From Maylandia zebra (Eukaryota; Chordata; Actinopteri; Cichliformes; Cichlidae), in the NCBI RefSeq assembly GCF_041146795.1, contig NC_135172.1:11522137-11586136 (forward strand): a stretch of DNA of 64,000 nucleotides, given 5' to 3'. Position 1 is the first letter of the stretch. The number at the start of each line of letters is the position of its first letter. Shown here in pieces: positions 13,361 through 27,350 of the stretch. Made by a program: the position numbers and the translations under genes. A model generated the notes under the pieces. The model did not search any database. It worked only from the letters and a program-made list of their open reading frames with translations, and was not told the origin of the DNA.

Positions 13361-13980
13361 TTAGCTAATGCCTAATTGCCTAATAATGTGTAGGTCCCCC
13401 TTTTGCTGCCGAAACAGCCCCGACCTTTCAATGCATGGACTCCACTGAAGGTGTAATGTGATATCAAAATGTTAGCAACAGATCCTGTAAGCTGCCAGGT
13501 GAGGCCTCTATGAATCTGACTTGCCCAGTACATCCCACTGAAGCTCGACTGGACTAAGATCTGGAGAATTTGGAGGCCCATCAAAACCTTAGAAGCCACA
13601 GGCATGAAAGGGTGTATGTGATATGCAACAAAGTAATAATGCCTGCTTGCCTTCTTCCCATAGTGCATCCTGGTGCTAGTTGTTCACCAAGTAAGCAATG
13701 CACACAGAGCCCCACCTATGTGATGTAAAAGAAAACGTGATTCATATAGAGCAGCCACTTTCTTCCACTGCTCTGTGGTCCAGTTCTGATGCTCACATGT
13801 TCATTGTTGGTGCTTTCAGGAGTGGACAGAAGTCAGCACAGGCACCCTGACTGGTCCACAGCTATGCAGCCCCATACACAAGAGTTCAAATAGCTTAGTA
13901 TTGAACCACCAACCCTCCACTCATTAGCAGATGAACCTCTTGAGGTACAGCCTCCACCCAAGAGTAAGTGGCTGAGGAAA
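13361..13980. repeat. Probable dispersed DNA-transposon-type repeat
   Basis: The sequence contains blocks such as GTAGGTCCCCCTTTTGCTGC, GGGCCTCCATG-like and CAGCTATGCAGCCCCATACA that I recall as recurring in fish genomes. I infer a decayed non-coding repeat of about 0.6 kb. No terminal repeats could be fixed. Confidence 0.4.
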
Positions 13981-15682
13981 TAGGGTTTTGCATTTTCGTA
14001 TAGCTGTGCATAGTAAATGAATTAAAGGTGTGGAGTTATATCTAAGCTATTTTACAGAGTGGATTAAAAAACACACACTCACACTCTGTTTGATGAACAC
14101 AAGTGACTTTTTTTAAGGATTTAATTGATGTCTGGAGAAAGACTGTGAAAGCAGCCCCATGTGTCCCACCCAGTCGGGTACAATGATGATAGCATTCAGG
14201 CAGTGAGCAGCAGTGCACTGGCTAGATTCACAGCAGCCAAAACATGGTTTCCAACCAACAAGGTTGAAATTGCAGCAAACAATATTTTCATATGGATATC
14301 AGATGAACAGATGATTTAGAATATGAAACCAGATCCGCAACTCCGGCAGCCAAACAATTCCCTCTGCGCTCCTCGTCTGACGTCTCTATTGTCAACACCA
14401 CTCCAGGCAGCCAGTCAAATTAAAAAGTGCAGCTGTCAACGCTGGAAGATCTAAAGTGAGATTTATTGTCTCAGGACTGGTTGTGTCAGATTTTGAGCCC
14501 ATCCATGAATGGCATAAGTGAAAACCTGGAGCAGCTGGTGGCACTTTGTGTTTGTCAAAGTCATTAGAATTCACCGTTTGTTCAAAACGTCTTACCTATC
14601 TGTTCAGTGTAAAGCGACAGACCGGCTAAGTAAAACCAGCACTGCCGTCTGTGTACGGTTGGGAAGCGAATGTAAACACGTCCTCCGACTGCTTTCCTTC
14701 CAGTCTGCAGAGCCAACGAAGGCATCTCTGCCTCTTCTTCTTGTGTGCTTGCTCCATAATACAGGAGGTGAGGTGTCACCCATTGATTTTGCAGGGCTTA
14801 TGTTTGAGAGTGTTTTTTTAAAAATTTTCTCAATGCAGCTTAACCTTGTTAGGAGTCTTTTTTTCAGTGTGGAACATTGCAATCAACTTGACCCGGCCTT
14901 TTCGCTGTGAACAGGCTGGAATATTTATGAAGCAAAGAGAAAACATTCACTTTTAGTACCTATTTTGCAAGGACACACACAGTTTAAAATTTCTATTTAA
15001 CAGGATATAAGGAATACTGTGGAACTACACTGCTGTGTTAGTTTTTACCCTCAAGTCAAACTCCTGCAGAATGAAATGAATGAAATCACATGAAAAATAC
15101 GGAATATGTATCTATAACCATCAGAAGCTCAAACACCAAATGCAGATGGGCTTCAGTCTAATGACCAGTAACCCAGATTGTGGCTTAATCTCCAGAGGTG
15201 ACTGAGCTTGCACTCACTAATGCACATGTGTATGTTATATACACACACACAAACACAAACACACAGATGTTGGCCACTCGTATCAAACTCTGGGTCTGTT
15301 TTAGCTCCATCTGGCTCATACAGTAAGCGCCTGTGGTATCGGGCCAGGAAGGAAACAGACAGAGAACCAAAGGCAGCACGGGGAAGGAGCGAAAGGAGAC
15401 TACATGTGTCTTTCTGTTATACGTCCCACAGTCTGAAGGGTAGAAGAATAAAATGAAATACTGCCTGTGGAAAAGGATGAAGCTGTTTGAACTCGACGTA
15501 TTCATCTCCACATCAAAACACACAAAGATGAATACACAGGCGTGATGACCTTAATATGACCCCCAACTCTCACAATCCATCTGAGAACACAGATGCTGCT
15601 GCTCCATTACTCTGAAAGAAAATGAGCAGCTCAACAGCGCCTCACGGTGGACTCTGGCAATAGTGCTCAAGTGAAATTGGTC

Positions 15683-15699
15683 TTTTTTTTTTTTTTTTT
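15683..15699. repeat. Poly-T run
   Basis: Seventeen T residues in intergenic DNA; an (AT)n run follows near 15858-15872. It may mark the tail of an old retroposon on the minus strand, but there is no further support. Confidence 0.7.
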
Positions 15700-16164
15700 C
15701 CAGATGGTCCAAGCAGGATCATTATTAGCCATTTCCGCTGTATCAGAGTAAGAACTTATCAGTGTTTTTAAGTAGTGTCAGTACGTACCATCCATGAGTA
15801 ACTGGAAGCCTTTTCATGCTCTATATTTCTGTGGTAAAAACACAAACTAACTTTCATATATATATATATATATTTTTTAAATGATTCGTTTTCCAATAAC
15901 AGAACTGGTCTCTATGTGCAGCCGGCTGTGAGAGGCCCGTTACATATCGGTGACACTGTCTGAGAACATTTATATATGCATTATATTTTTGTTTGTGTTG
16001 TACTTCGTAGACGTTCCCTGTACACTCTGCCATGTGAATATGAACAAACATGACAAATAGGGTGGTGGATATGGAGAGATTACCTGATGTGAAGCTCTGG
16101 CAGTCAAACATTTCCTGCACAGTGTCATATACATACAACACACACACCTTTAAACATTCCATTA

Positions 16165-16398
16165 ACTCAAGTGCTTTCTGCACAATCCTTTGTCATTGTT
16201 GCACTTTTCTGTTGCACTGCCTTGTGTCTGCATCTTTCTGTTCTGCCTGGTGTTGTACTGTTTTTGCAAGTTTTGCACACGTGCACTTTATGTAGTGTGC
16301 ATGTAGCACCATGATCCTGGAGGAACACCGTCTCATTTCACTGTGTACTGTACCACCGTATATGGTTGAAATGACAATAAAGCCACTTGACTTGATTT
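16165..16398 (+). mobile_element. 3' tail of an L2-like LINE
   Basis: GTTGCACTTTTCTGTTGCAC, TGCACTTTATGTAGTG and the end GACAATAAAGCCACTTGACT with a TTGACTTGA-type terminal repeat match what I know of the 3' ends of fish L2-clade LINEs. It is heavily 5'-truncated; no reverse transcriptase remains. It lies just downstream of the probable CBX6 3' end. Confidence 0.6.
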
Positions 16399-16904
16399 CC
16401 CTCTCCACCTCTTTTCTGATACAGTTAGGGCCAAGTTTTTGGCCCTTTCAGTCTGACGTTAGGGTGAACTTACTAAGCCATACACTCCTAGGAAGATTTA
16501 GCACTTTGTTAACACACACCAGAACACTCCAGAGCAGCAAACTGTTAAAAAAAGTCTAAAGGTGCTCACACTTGATAATGAATTGAAGGAATTGTGCGTC
16601 TGATTAGCAGCGGCCAGCTGCTACTTTTGTTCTTATTTCCTGTGAAAGCAGTAAAGGTACACTTAATTTTTCAGAGGAATTCAGAGTCCTGTGAAATCTA
16701 TTTAACAGACGGCTGTAGCCCGGGTCAGGTGAGGTTTCATAAGTTGGGCAGATCTGGAGTTGATTTTAAGTGTTGAAGTTGAATTGATGAGCCTAACTCT
16801 GCTGTCAGCACCACTTCGGGCACCAAGTAAAATGAAAAACTACAGCTGTTAATTCTACAGTCTGCCTCTTATGTTAAATCACACTAAAATATGACAACAG
16901 CCAA

Positions 16905-19900
16905 AAGGAAGTTTTTTTAGAGAGCTTTTAATTAAAAGCTTTGTACGAGAAACACACAGAAAGCAACAACAGTAACAGGTAACGTGACACTGAATACATA
17001 ATCTGTACAATAAGGGTTTGTAAAACATGCTTCTGAAGTTCAGATACATTACAATGTCAGCCTCCAACTCCTCCTCTTTAGCATCAATACAATGTACATA
17101 ATTCATATTAGCATAAAACCAGACGAAACTGCAGTCTTGACATGTAAAAATCAGTGAGTCCTTCTGATCAAACCCATCTTAGACTACTAAAAAAGCCAAA
17201 AGAAAATGGCATTCAAATAAACATCATCACATTGACAATGTTATGCATATTTCAAAAAAAGTACTTAATTACAGTACAAACAACAAAATAATGCTCGTTT
17301 CCATTTCGTTAAGCATCACATTTCATACGTTTAAACAAGGATCCTTCTTTTTCTTCTAATTAGTGCCAACATGAATCTAGCACTTAGATCACATAGAAAA
17401 CTATTTAAAAGGGGGGAAAGAAAAGCTTTAAAAATCGGAAATTATAAAAATCAAGAGCCCTATTTGGTTGAAAGAGGCCACTAAATCGAGTTGTGCTACT
17501 CCGTATGACAAAGAATAAGCAAAAAATTTAAAACAAAATTTTAAAAAAAAACATCACTTAGCAGTCTAATACCTTACAAATCTACCAACTGCAAGAGTCA
17601 CTTCTATCCACCACTTAAACATATTATAGAGTAGATGAAAAAATCTATTCCAAATTACAATATATCCATTTGAGAAGAAAATAATTCTAGAAAAAAAATA
17701 GGACCACTCTGCTTTTACTGTGTCAAATAAGGATTTAAGTAGTGTTATTATCAACAGACATCGATTCGAATTTGAACTACAGACCGTTTTTCTTTTTTTC
17801 TTCATATTAATGGATGTGTCATTTTGGAATAAATCCTTCCAAGTGTAACCTATGAGAGAGAGTACTGAAACAGCACTGACAACAACTAGAACCATTCAGT
17901 ATATGACAGGAACGTCGCCTTCGCCTGTTAAAAGACACGGAAAAAGCGGTACTCACAACTTCTGGAAAAGAAGACGACAGAAAACATAAAAACTTATTAC
18001 AGTCTGCGACCCTTAAAGTCACCGAGCTAAAGTCGAGATTTAATGACGTTTTCAGCCGTTCTCTTTGATAAGAGCCAAGTGTGATGAGGTTACAGTTGCC
18101 TCGAGTGCAGCCGACGGTGAGCTCTAAGGCAACGCATGCGGAAGCTTTTAATATATTCTAACACATACTGTAGATAGAGCGGAGTTTAGAGCCGAAGAGT
18201 CTGGGAAGGCCTAGAAAGAGCAGGAGGAAAAAAGAATCTGTGTATAAAGGGGTCTGTAAAGGTTTCTTTAAAGTACGGCTGACGCGTTTGAAGGTAAGGT
18301 CAGAAACTTTGATCAATTTCGAGCTTGAGGGATTTAGCTGGAAACAACCTCCGGTTAACGTACACGGCAAAAGGTTTACAGCCAAGAACACAAGGGCGCT
18401 GGATCAAACCGTTAGAGATCAAGCAGCTTTTCTAACCATCCAGCTCCCCGACACACCAGCTGTACTGTGATCCTACTGAAAGACAGCCTGTCTGATGTGT
18501 CTGAAAAGGGGAAGACAACTGTGCCAGCATCCTCTCCAGTTATTAAACAGCGGTCCAAAGGTTTTATCCTTCATAAACGGGTAAAAGCAACAAGACAGGA
18601 AACAGGCAAAACGGCGCTTCATTTAGGAAGTAAAAACGCAGTGTCCTGTTTAGACTGGAACATCGAGGTATCCTTGGTCCTCACTGTTCCTCTACATGTG
18701 TCCAGGAGCACTGTTTACATTAAGCTGACAATAAGCTCAACTAAGTCTAAAGCCAGGACTTAAAAGACATGTTGGGCCTCAGTTATAGCAAAACAAATCT
18801 TGGTACAACAGGAGCAAGAGGCAAAGTTGTCTTACTTCTCATCATGATGACTAGAGTCTGATGGCTATAGGACTAGATGAACCCTTTTCCACTACAGTAG
18901 TGCAGGTGCCCCCTGTAGAACCAGTTTCATGCATTTCCACTACAAGAAAATATCAATGCTGGTTCCAAACAGCCGACATTCAGCAGCTTCACAAAACTGA
19001 CTGCGCCAAAAGTTGTAACCACCGTTGTCTCTCAAGAAATTCACCAAACACAGATTCTCCATCCCGTGTAAATCACCCCAGCCTTTGCTACATAACCCCA
19101 TGTAATGTTCAGTTATGAATCTGCGGAAATGTAGGCTTTTCGTCGTAAGGCACCCAAGTTGGAAGTGGCTTCGCACCGGCTCTGCATCAGTGGAAAGACA
19201 CACGCATGCCCTATGGGTAGCAAGAATAAAGCACTTCTATTGACGTTACTACCAGAGCACATACTAATAAAGAACAGTTACGAAGCATAAAAGGACAAAC
19301 TGGCAACATCCACAGGACGAAAAGCATGGGAAACAGCTTTTAACCAGTCAAAAGTGGAAGATAAATAGACAAAACTTAACAGTCGCTACATTGTACAAGC
19401 CACAGCTGCCTGGATTCATGTTCCACAGATTTGAAACACCTGTCGCCGAGTCAACTTCTATTTTTAGCTGCATTTTGTCGACGTTCAGTCTGAACTGTGT
19501 TCAGCTCATGGACCTTCTAGACCTGGACAGTTTAAGAAGTTAATTTTAGTGATTACGGCATACAGAGAAACTGTTCAAATTCACTGCAGACCAGTTTAGG
19601 GTCTTGGTGGACGTTATGGAGTCGAAGTAGGTGGCGGGAACAGAGTGAAAAACAAGGCAAATATGTAAGAGACTGCAAATGGCAGCAATAACTTAAAAAA
19701 AAATTACTGAATTTCATATTCTTTATCAGCCTTTATGGTTGTGTGTGCATATAAATACTTATATGTATATGCATGTGCATTCAAGAGAGCAAGAGGAGAA
19801 GGCTTTGGAAAAACTGATAAACCACACAGAATAGGTTGGTTTTTAAATGATGCAGTCAAGTGCATTTACCTCGCTATTGCATTGATGCAATATCCAAATC

Positions 19901-20440
19901 CAGCTGTGTTAAGTTCACTGAGTTGAACTTCCAACGAGACTAACAGGTCAAAACACCTGCAGGCTGCTGACAACAGCCTCCAGAGCAGAGCTTGCATCTA
20001 AATATTAAGTTTCTTCCACACAGGCCGAGTATGCCTTCTAAAAGTTCAACCTGCACACTAAACGGGCGACGGTTCCACTTTCAGGACAATGTTACATTGT
20101 ACCAAACAAGATAAACTCAGCATGAAGCAAGTGAAAGAATTACCACCATTTCCATCCAAGCCAAACAGTCAGTCTTGTGCAAGTGGACAAAATATGGCAA
20201 ATGAAATGCCAAGAAGGGCGTATTAGCTGCCCCATCTCAAATTTATATAATTCTTCTAAAAAAAATATGTCAATTTTTTTAAACTATTCAATGACAGGGC
20301 GGTGTTGGGTTATATTTCATTACTCATTACACAAATATGGACATACCCTTCAAGGTAAAGGTAGAAGCGAGTTGAAGTGGCATGACACTTTTTTTTTTTT
20401 CCTTTCTTCAATGGCATTTGACTTCATAATGTCCGTCCTC
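16905..20440 (-). other. Probable CBX6 3' UTR
   Basis: AT-rich, without coding signal or recognised repeats, directly downstream of the CBX6 stop codon and ending near a minus-strand ATTAAA. Calling the whole stretch UTR is an inference; RNA evidence is needed for the exact end. Confidence 0.45.
16927..16932 (-). terminator. Candidate poly(A) signal for CBX6
   Basis: ATTAAA on the minus strand at the distal edge of a gene-free stretch that runs from the CBX6 stop codon. A 3' UTR of about 3.5 kb would fit the long UTR known for CBX6. I found no AATAAA on this strand between here and the stop. Confidence 0.35.
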
Positions 20441-23400
20441 CTATGGCTTTGCTGGGGAGGGGTCGTCGGAGGCGGCGGTGGGAGGGGGGGAAGAGGCATT
20501 TTCGGGGCTAGCAGAAGGTGAAGCGGGGCAGGAGGCAGGGGATGGGAACTCTTTTATGGTGACGGTGACGAGGTTGGTGGTCACATCTGTGACCACTACA
20601 TCCTTGCAGCTCGGAGCCATTTCAGGGTGCCAGTCGGGGTCTCCCTCAGCGGGCACCCTTGGAGGTTCGGTGGGGGCAGAGGTTTGGTCCCCGGGAGTGG
20701 CAGGGGGAAGCGCGGTGGGCAACTGGTGTTTAGCCCTGCACTGGCGAGGATTTTTCCTGCCTTCCTCTGAGGGCACCGTACGGTCCGGGGCGCCCTCGTC
20801 CTCTTCGTCTTCCAGGGAGGAAGAGGGAGAGGAGGGGAGGAAGGGGGATGATGATGATGCAGCCTGGTTTGCATCTGAGGACGCGGCAGGGGTGGAGGAC
20901 TTGGTGCTCTGGCTCTTCTGAGTGTCTGCGTGAGGTTTGCTGGACTTGGGATCCTTGCTAGACGGCGAGGCCCCAGTGGAAGGCTGAGACTGGGCAGCAG
21001 TAGCATTGGTGGGAGATTTTCCTTCAGACCCACTGGAGCTGGAAGGAGAAGGAGGTGCCTGGAACTGAGAGGGGCTGGTGCGGCTTTCCCTAGCTCCTGT
21101 GCTGGAGCATGAGCTTGGGTGGGAGTGAAAAGGCACAGGTCCTCCGCACTGCAGCCCGAATGGCTTCCCGTACATCGGGAACCCCAGCATCTTCAGAGGA
21201 GGCTGGAAAGGTCTATATGGGGCTTCCCTCTTCTTCCCAATGATACGATTGCGGGATGGGATGTTCTGACGTCCTGCCGAAATATTCCGACCCCCGGCCG
21301 CTGTGCCACCCCGGCCCGCTTTGTCGATGACCTTCAGATTGAGGATGATTCGGCCTCTCTTGACTTCCCGGGGTTTCACCCTACGGTTAAGGATGCGGAC
21401 GGTTTCAGAGAAGGGAGAAACGTGCATGCGGGACGGGAAGCCACCAGGGTTGGAGAAGGTGGTCGCCATGGGGTCTGTGCGAGGCAGAGGGCGCCGGGAC
21501 ATCCGGTGGCAGCGGTGAATGTCTTTCTTCAGTTTGTGTGTGGCCGCAAGGGAGTTAAGTTTAGGGGAAGGTGCGACAGCCGAGCTGGAGGACGACGGTA
21601 AAAGATGCGCTGAGGCAGAGGAGGAGGAGGAAGCTGCCCGGTTAGAAGTGGACGAAGTAGGACGCAAAGTGGTCTGGCGGGTGTTTGAGGCTCGGCTGCC
21701 GCTCTCTCCTTTCTGACCGCGAGCCTGCGAGACAAAGCACATTTAAGAAACCATTTTTGTAGAGTGAGCTTTTTGAACCTCTAAACACGTTTACTGAGTG
21801 ATACACAGCAACAGCAGCCACTTTTAAACATTTGGCTAAAACATCTGGCTCAACTCCAGCACCTCGGACTGCAGCTAACCCTGGTAGCTCTTGCTCTGCT
21901 CTTCAGCAGTGTGTGAACCAGATCTCCTCCAGCTCATTCTAGCTACAATTCTGGAGGGTGGAGCTGAGACTATGTAACCATGGGCACTCACTTAAGTTAG
22001 TTGTTTTTGGCAACACTAGAGTCACAATGATTTATATCCAATGCTTCTTGGATGACAGCGTTGTAACTAATGCCTCAAAAGTGCACACTTTCCAGCTGAT
22101 TTAGCTTATATTAGACTAAAGTTAATTTGAGATCAAAAGAATTAAAATTAACAAAATCAGCAGTTACAAAGAGAAGTTAATGCACCCAACACCACAGCGT
22201 TTAGCCGTGCTGAATGTAACTTCAGTCAGACGTGTCTCCTTTGTAACTCCATTTATTGTTGTTGATATAAATGACCCTCCCCCTTCACACGGCTTTCTGA
22301 AAGCGTTTTTCTATGACCAAAGGTTGCTGCAGTATGTGCCTCAGGTGAAATGTAGCACAGGACAAACGTGTCCCTGCCGCTCACGCTTCTTTTCATGTCA
22401 TTTTCCAAAGACAAAGCATGCACTGTATGAAGATTTAAATAAACTTCAGACACCGTTTGAGGTTCAAGTAGGTTGACCTTTTTCTCAGCTTTAACAGCAG
22501 AAACCACAAACAGAATGTTCCACTTTCCTGCAGGGTGGTGATGCAAACTGAACAAAGGTACAGATTTCAACAAAGCTGCAAATTTAACTCATGCAAACTA
22601 GTCATAGTTTCCAGTCCACTCGTCAAAATTTTAAATATGATTTCAGATGCAGCAGCTCCTCCCTGTGGAGGAGCATAAAAAAAAAAAAAAACTGTACCTT
22701 CATTACAAGGTTCTTGGGTTTTGGTCCCCTTTTCTTTGGCCCGTGCAACTCTCTTTCCCGCTCTCTAAAAAAGAAAAAAAAAGTAGTGACAGTTAGAATG
22801 GCAATGACCACAAATGAAAAGACACACGCAACAAAAAGAACAAGAGAACGAGAGCAAATAGAATGACTCAAAGGTGATGACAGACATGAAAGCTGTGGGT
22901 GAGCGTGGGCAAAAAGAGCATCTCTGCAGCCATGTCAGAACACAGTTAGGTTTCCTTTAAAAAAAAAAAAAAAAATCTTATTCTTTGCTCTTATTTTCAT
23001 CAGGGATAATGTTGAAGAAGGACAGGAAATGTAAGAGCCAGCGAAGAGAGGAATGACATGTAGCGAAAACACCGTTTCAGTCATTTGTTGTATCCCCTGC
23101 CTCCCATTAAAAGTTTTCTGATACTTGAACTTTACTCTAAATATTTCCATGAGCAGCACGAGCATTTCAAAGAGCTTGGCAACAGACAAAAAGAAGTTCG
23201 GTGCAGATTTTTTTTTTCAATTAGGCAGCAAAGAGGAGGAATGTAAAGACACGAAAGGGGGATGCGGGGGGATGAAAGTATGAGTAAACACAAGCACTTA
23301 GAGGAAGAGACACTGGAAGTAATTTAAAACAAGAACACATGATAAAAAGGTAAATGGGCCCGGGGGACTGAGCAGACATGCTTTAGACTTTTCAAGATAG

Positions 23401-24859
23401 GAGCCAAAATATAAAAACAAGCAATAGAGAAAAAATAAATACATAAATAAAAATCAAGACTGATTACTCAAAGCACACGCAGGGCTCCTCATGAAGCAGC
23501 TACACTCACTTTTGCTCAAACCCCAAAATCAGCCTGTCATCCAGGATGTTCTCCTCCGGCTCCCAAGTACTGTGCCTGAACACAAATGAAGAAAAACGCA
23601 TGCATTCATTTTGCTCCAAAGCACAGTTAATGTGCATTTTTCAGCTGAATCGAACCAATGCTTGTGTCACATTAACATTGTGGATTCAAGGCACTCACTT
23701 CATTGCCCATCCTTTCCATTTCACCAGGTATTCGAGCCTTCCCTGAAAGAAGAAGACAAATGTTAGAATTACTAAAACAGTTCATATGAGAATAGATTTT
23801 TTTTAAAAGAAAAAAACAACAACATTCAAACACAGGTTTTGAGTATTTTAATTACAAATAGGATATTCTTGCCTTTACACCAACATGGGAACAAAACTCC
23901 ACATGCTGTTAATGCACAGCAACACCAAATCTGCAATGCAACTGAATGCACTTTAGCACATTTCAGTCCAAGTTACAGAAGAGGACTTCATTTCTTTCAC
24001 GTCTTCGCTAGGGTTAAATCTTCCTATGTTTTATAATAAGATCAAATACATTTCACGTTTGGGTATCGTTTATGTGAAATCTACGTTTGTTCGTGTGTTG
24101 CAAGTGTTTTACAGCAAGAAGGATACGCTAAAAACTCCAAGCAGGGACTTCTGAAGCCATTGGAGGCACGGTGGGCCTTGCTGGTTAACTGTGTATACCG
24201 GCAACTTCAGAAGGCAACATGCCATAATGGACAGAGTCTCTTACATGCAAAATACTGAAAACACATTGGAAACTCTCAAAAGTCCTTAATCAGCTATGGT
24301 TGAAGACTCCTTTCCCATCACCGGCGTATGAGAACTTGTGCTTCTGCAACCACCTTCATAACTCGCACGAGAAAGTAACAAAGTCAAGCTGTCGTTAATG
24401 TGGCAGCTACACATAAACTGGGCTATGAACCGCTGACTGTGACCGTATAGCTTTAGCTACCATTAGCTGGCAAGCAAACCAGGCCTCTCAGTTTCACAGC
24501 ACAGTCCACAATACCATCAGCGGGGCTAGCGTGTCTTTGCAGCCACCCCGTTCTTTGTGTTGTTTTTATTGCCCTGTCGCTGCCTCAATGTCCGCGCCAC
24601 GAGTCATAAGCCTCGCTGCTCTGATCTAGCTCGGACTAGCAAAGTAAAAGCAAACGCATGAAGGCCTCTGCAGTATTTCATAGGCGTAAGATGACAGCCC
24701 TGAGCCTATGGACTAAAGCAGTGCCGCGCTGCCGACGGGGAACATCTGCACGTAGTCAAAACACGCGGGACAGTGGCGGCTGTAGCTCACCTTACGGACG
24801 CGGCGTTTAAGTATGGCTTCCGCGGCGAAAATGCGATCTCCCGCCGCCGAGAGCTCCAT
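20441..24859 (-). CDS. cbx6: Chromobox protein 6 (CBX6), five coding exons
   Basis: Polycomb-family chromobox protein, a nuclear subunit of canonical PRC1 that binds H3K27me3 (family knowledge). Exons: 24859-24791, 23742-23699, 23575-23510, 22764-22698 and 21724-20441; GT-AG junctions and phases agree, giving 509 residues (human CBX6 has 412). The chromodomain occupies about residues 8-62: it starts [20 protein letters not shown], contains the aromatic cage positions F11, W32 and W35, and ends with [20 protein letters not shown]. An AT-hook-like [11 protein letters not shown] follows in exon 4. Exon 5 carries the CBX6-type blocks [17 protein letters not shown] and [20 protein letters not shown], then a long Ser/Pro-rich linker. 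Near the C-terminus is the Pc box, [18 protein letters not shown], which recruits RING1. The added length lies in the Ser/Pro-rich linker and a tail after the Pc box. CBX7 and CBX8 fit less well because of the RRPLPR and SPFSETVR blocks. Confidence 0.95.
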
Positions 24860-25060
24860 GTTTCATACCCGAACTGAGCTACCTGTCTCGGTGTCCGTCT
24901 CTCCAGACGACAAGCTCCGCTGTCTGCACGGATCGACCAAACCGTGCGAAGGGCTGCACACACACGGAGACAGCACAGCACAGCAGCAGCGGTGCGACCT
25001 ATCTGGTCGCCGGCAACCCGAGGAGAAAAAAAGCCCGCGCGGCTCTGAGCTTTAAACATC
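24520..25060 (-). promoter_or_regulatory. CBX6 promoter and 5' UTR region
   Basis: The start codon at 24859 sits in the most CpG-rich stretch of the neighbourhood (for example CGCGGCGTTT and GCCGCCGAGAG around 24800-24850). GC-rich sequence extends to about 25045 and then becomes AT-rich. This fits a CpG-type promoter; the transcription start is not defined. Confidence 0.4.
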
Positions 25061-25069
25061 AGCGTCAAA

Positions 25070-27350
25070 AGACACGAAAAGGTTATTAACGTTAATTAAA
25101 TTATTACAGACCTAATTAGACTTCATACAAATGTTTTAACACCGAAGGTCATCGGAATTTTACATTGTATTTATATTTACATTTCATAATGTTAACTGGT
25201 TTAATAATATTTGCCTTATTCAAGTATTCAGTCACACATTTGAACCAGTGGACAATTTAATCAATGGCTCTTTTCAAGCGTCCCACTAAGCCACGAAAAT
25301 TCCCTTCTATGCCATGAAATTGACAAATTTTATTTACATTACTTTGTTAAACATGTATTTATTTATTTAATTATTTTAATCATAAACATAAAATAAACGT
25401 TCGGCATTTGGTTTGAATGCAAAACATTAGTCCTCCAAGTTAAAAATTCCCTCTGGTTTAAGGCAAGAAGCTATTTATGAAACAATTAGTAGTAGTAGGG
25501 GGGGAATCGATACAGCATAATATGGCAATATTTTGCATGGCAAGATTGTTTTGATACAGGCTCAAAACATACTGATATTTTATTAAATCACTTAAAAAGT
25601 TGCTGGATGCTAGGAACAAGAGTGCTCATATCATCCAACATGATCCATCCAGCATTAGCTGAGCAAACTCACATTAAACGGGCTTAACCGAAAACTCATC
25701 CAACACTGGACACACTTAGCTTGATAAAGCTTCATCCCAATTCAGTGCAAACTAATGGCTCAGTCACATAAGTAAAAACAGCACAGCAACATTCTTGAAT
25801 CTACACAAAAAAAAAAAAGACTGTATGATTGGTGATTGTATTGTATTATTTTGTATTTTCTATTCTGCACTGATTGCAACTTGTGGTGATTACCTGGTTG
25901 CCCATAGCTTGACAAGTTTACACTTTCACGGCCACTTTGGATCACAAGAGGATTGCACAGGTCACCTGATAGGTGGCGACCTCTCTGCAAACAGTGCAGT
26001 CTGACTTGGATTGACTGTAATCACTCTAAGAGGGATTGCTGAAGTCTTGCAAATGATTGTTGTCAAAGTTATAAATGCAAACAAATTGCCAACATATTGC
26101 CATCAGTCTGAATGAGTCTTTGTAAATGAGCACAATATAAGGAGACTCAACCCATCTGTTGAACTCCGCTTATATAGAACCGGAAGGTCAAAACTAAAGG
26201 ATGTTGTGACCTTGTGAGACCCTCAAGGAATCTAAATCTGACAGTTTGGAAACATGCATGAGTGTCCCACTGGAGACTCTTGCAGTACTCTTCCTGTTCC
26301 TCCTTGCGCAAAGGAGCAGACACCCGTGTCGTTGGTGGGTTGATCCAGCTCTCCTCATGCCTAATGGGATCTCATCTACACTATTAAGACTATGGAGACC
26401 CAGCAAACCTTCTTGTAGTGGCACGTATAGATAGGCCATCCTAAAATGGGAGCTGCGCTACCTGTGCAACCTGAATGTGCCGTTGTTCTACCAGCAGTAA
26501 CAAGGACACTAACAAAAAACAAAAGTAGAGAAAGATCAGTCAGGAAAGATAAGGGCAGGGCAATGATCTATGCCTTGTTGTTGCCTCTCAATGGCTTGTT
26601 ATTCCTGAGAGGATTGACTGATATCCCCGAAACTTAACTGAGTTGCTGTTATAATGTGATAATCACATGCTCCCTTAACTTTTTTTAATTTTTTTTGTGT
26701 GCAATGTATATGTGACTGGTTTGTGTTCAGGCTTTAAGTATTGTGTAATTGAAGGAGTGTTGTTAAGGGAGGGACAAAGCTGACTTTGTCACAATTCATT
26801 CAGCTTGTTATTGTACTGAAAGACTCAGGGCTTTCACTTTAACTCGTCTGATAAGTACACCCTGTTATAAGCACGGTTTAAGTGTAAGTATCGAAAACTC
26901 TAAACTCTTCTTCAAACATGATCATATCTCTCATAGAAAAAAACAAAACAAAACAAAGATGGCAAAAGCCAAAATGTCACGAGGATTCAAAAACAAAGGC
27001 GATATATGCTGGAGGCTGGTGTGAATGTCAGGTTTTTCTGGAAGGAAAAACAAACAATAAGAACAGGTCACTGGTGTGATAAACATGCTGTTTTGAAGCT
27101 TACTGAAAGCCAAAGAGAGGTTCACATTTTATGACACAGTCATGGTACTCTTAAGCTTCTTGTGGGGTATGTTTTACAATAGCGTTTGAACCAAGGACTT
27201 GCTGACAACTAAAACTGCTTAATAATGATAATAATAATAACAGTTTTATACCACATGACTGTTATTTGGTAGCTTATGTTCAAGCTAAACTTTCCTTTAC
27301 ATCAGTCTGTCGTCTTGCCTTTAAGGGAGCCTTGTTGAGAAAAAAGAACA
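25070..27350. other. Intergenic stretch between CBX6 and PLA2G6
   Basis: AT-rich DNA without a supported gene. Around 26246-26434 a short plus-strand frame contains RRxPxRWWVDP-like residues (HPCRWWVDPALL) that faintly recall the N-terminus of Harbinger-type proteins; support is too weak for a call. The segment at 25500-25560 looks like a dispersed repeat (GGGGGAATCGATACAGCATA). Confidence 0.4.

Noticed and set aside
20478-21601. 147- and 160-codon plus-strand frames
   Set aside because: Antisense to CBX6 exon 5, whose biased composition keeps the other strand open.
26246-26434. Possible Harbinger-like N-terminal motif (CRWWVDP)
   Set aside because: A single short motif without a DDE domain or terminal repeats is not enough for a call.
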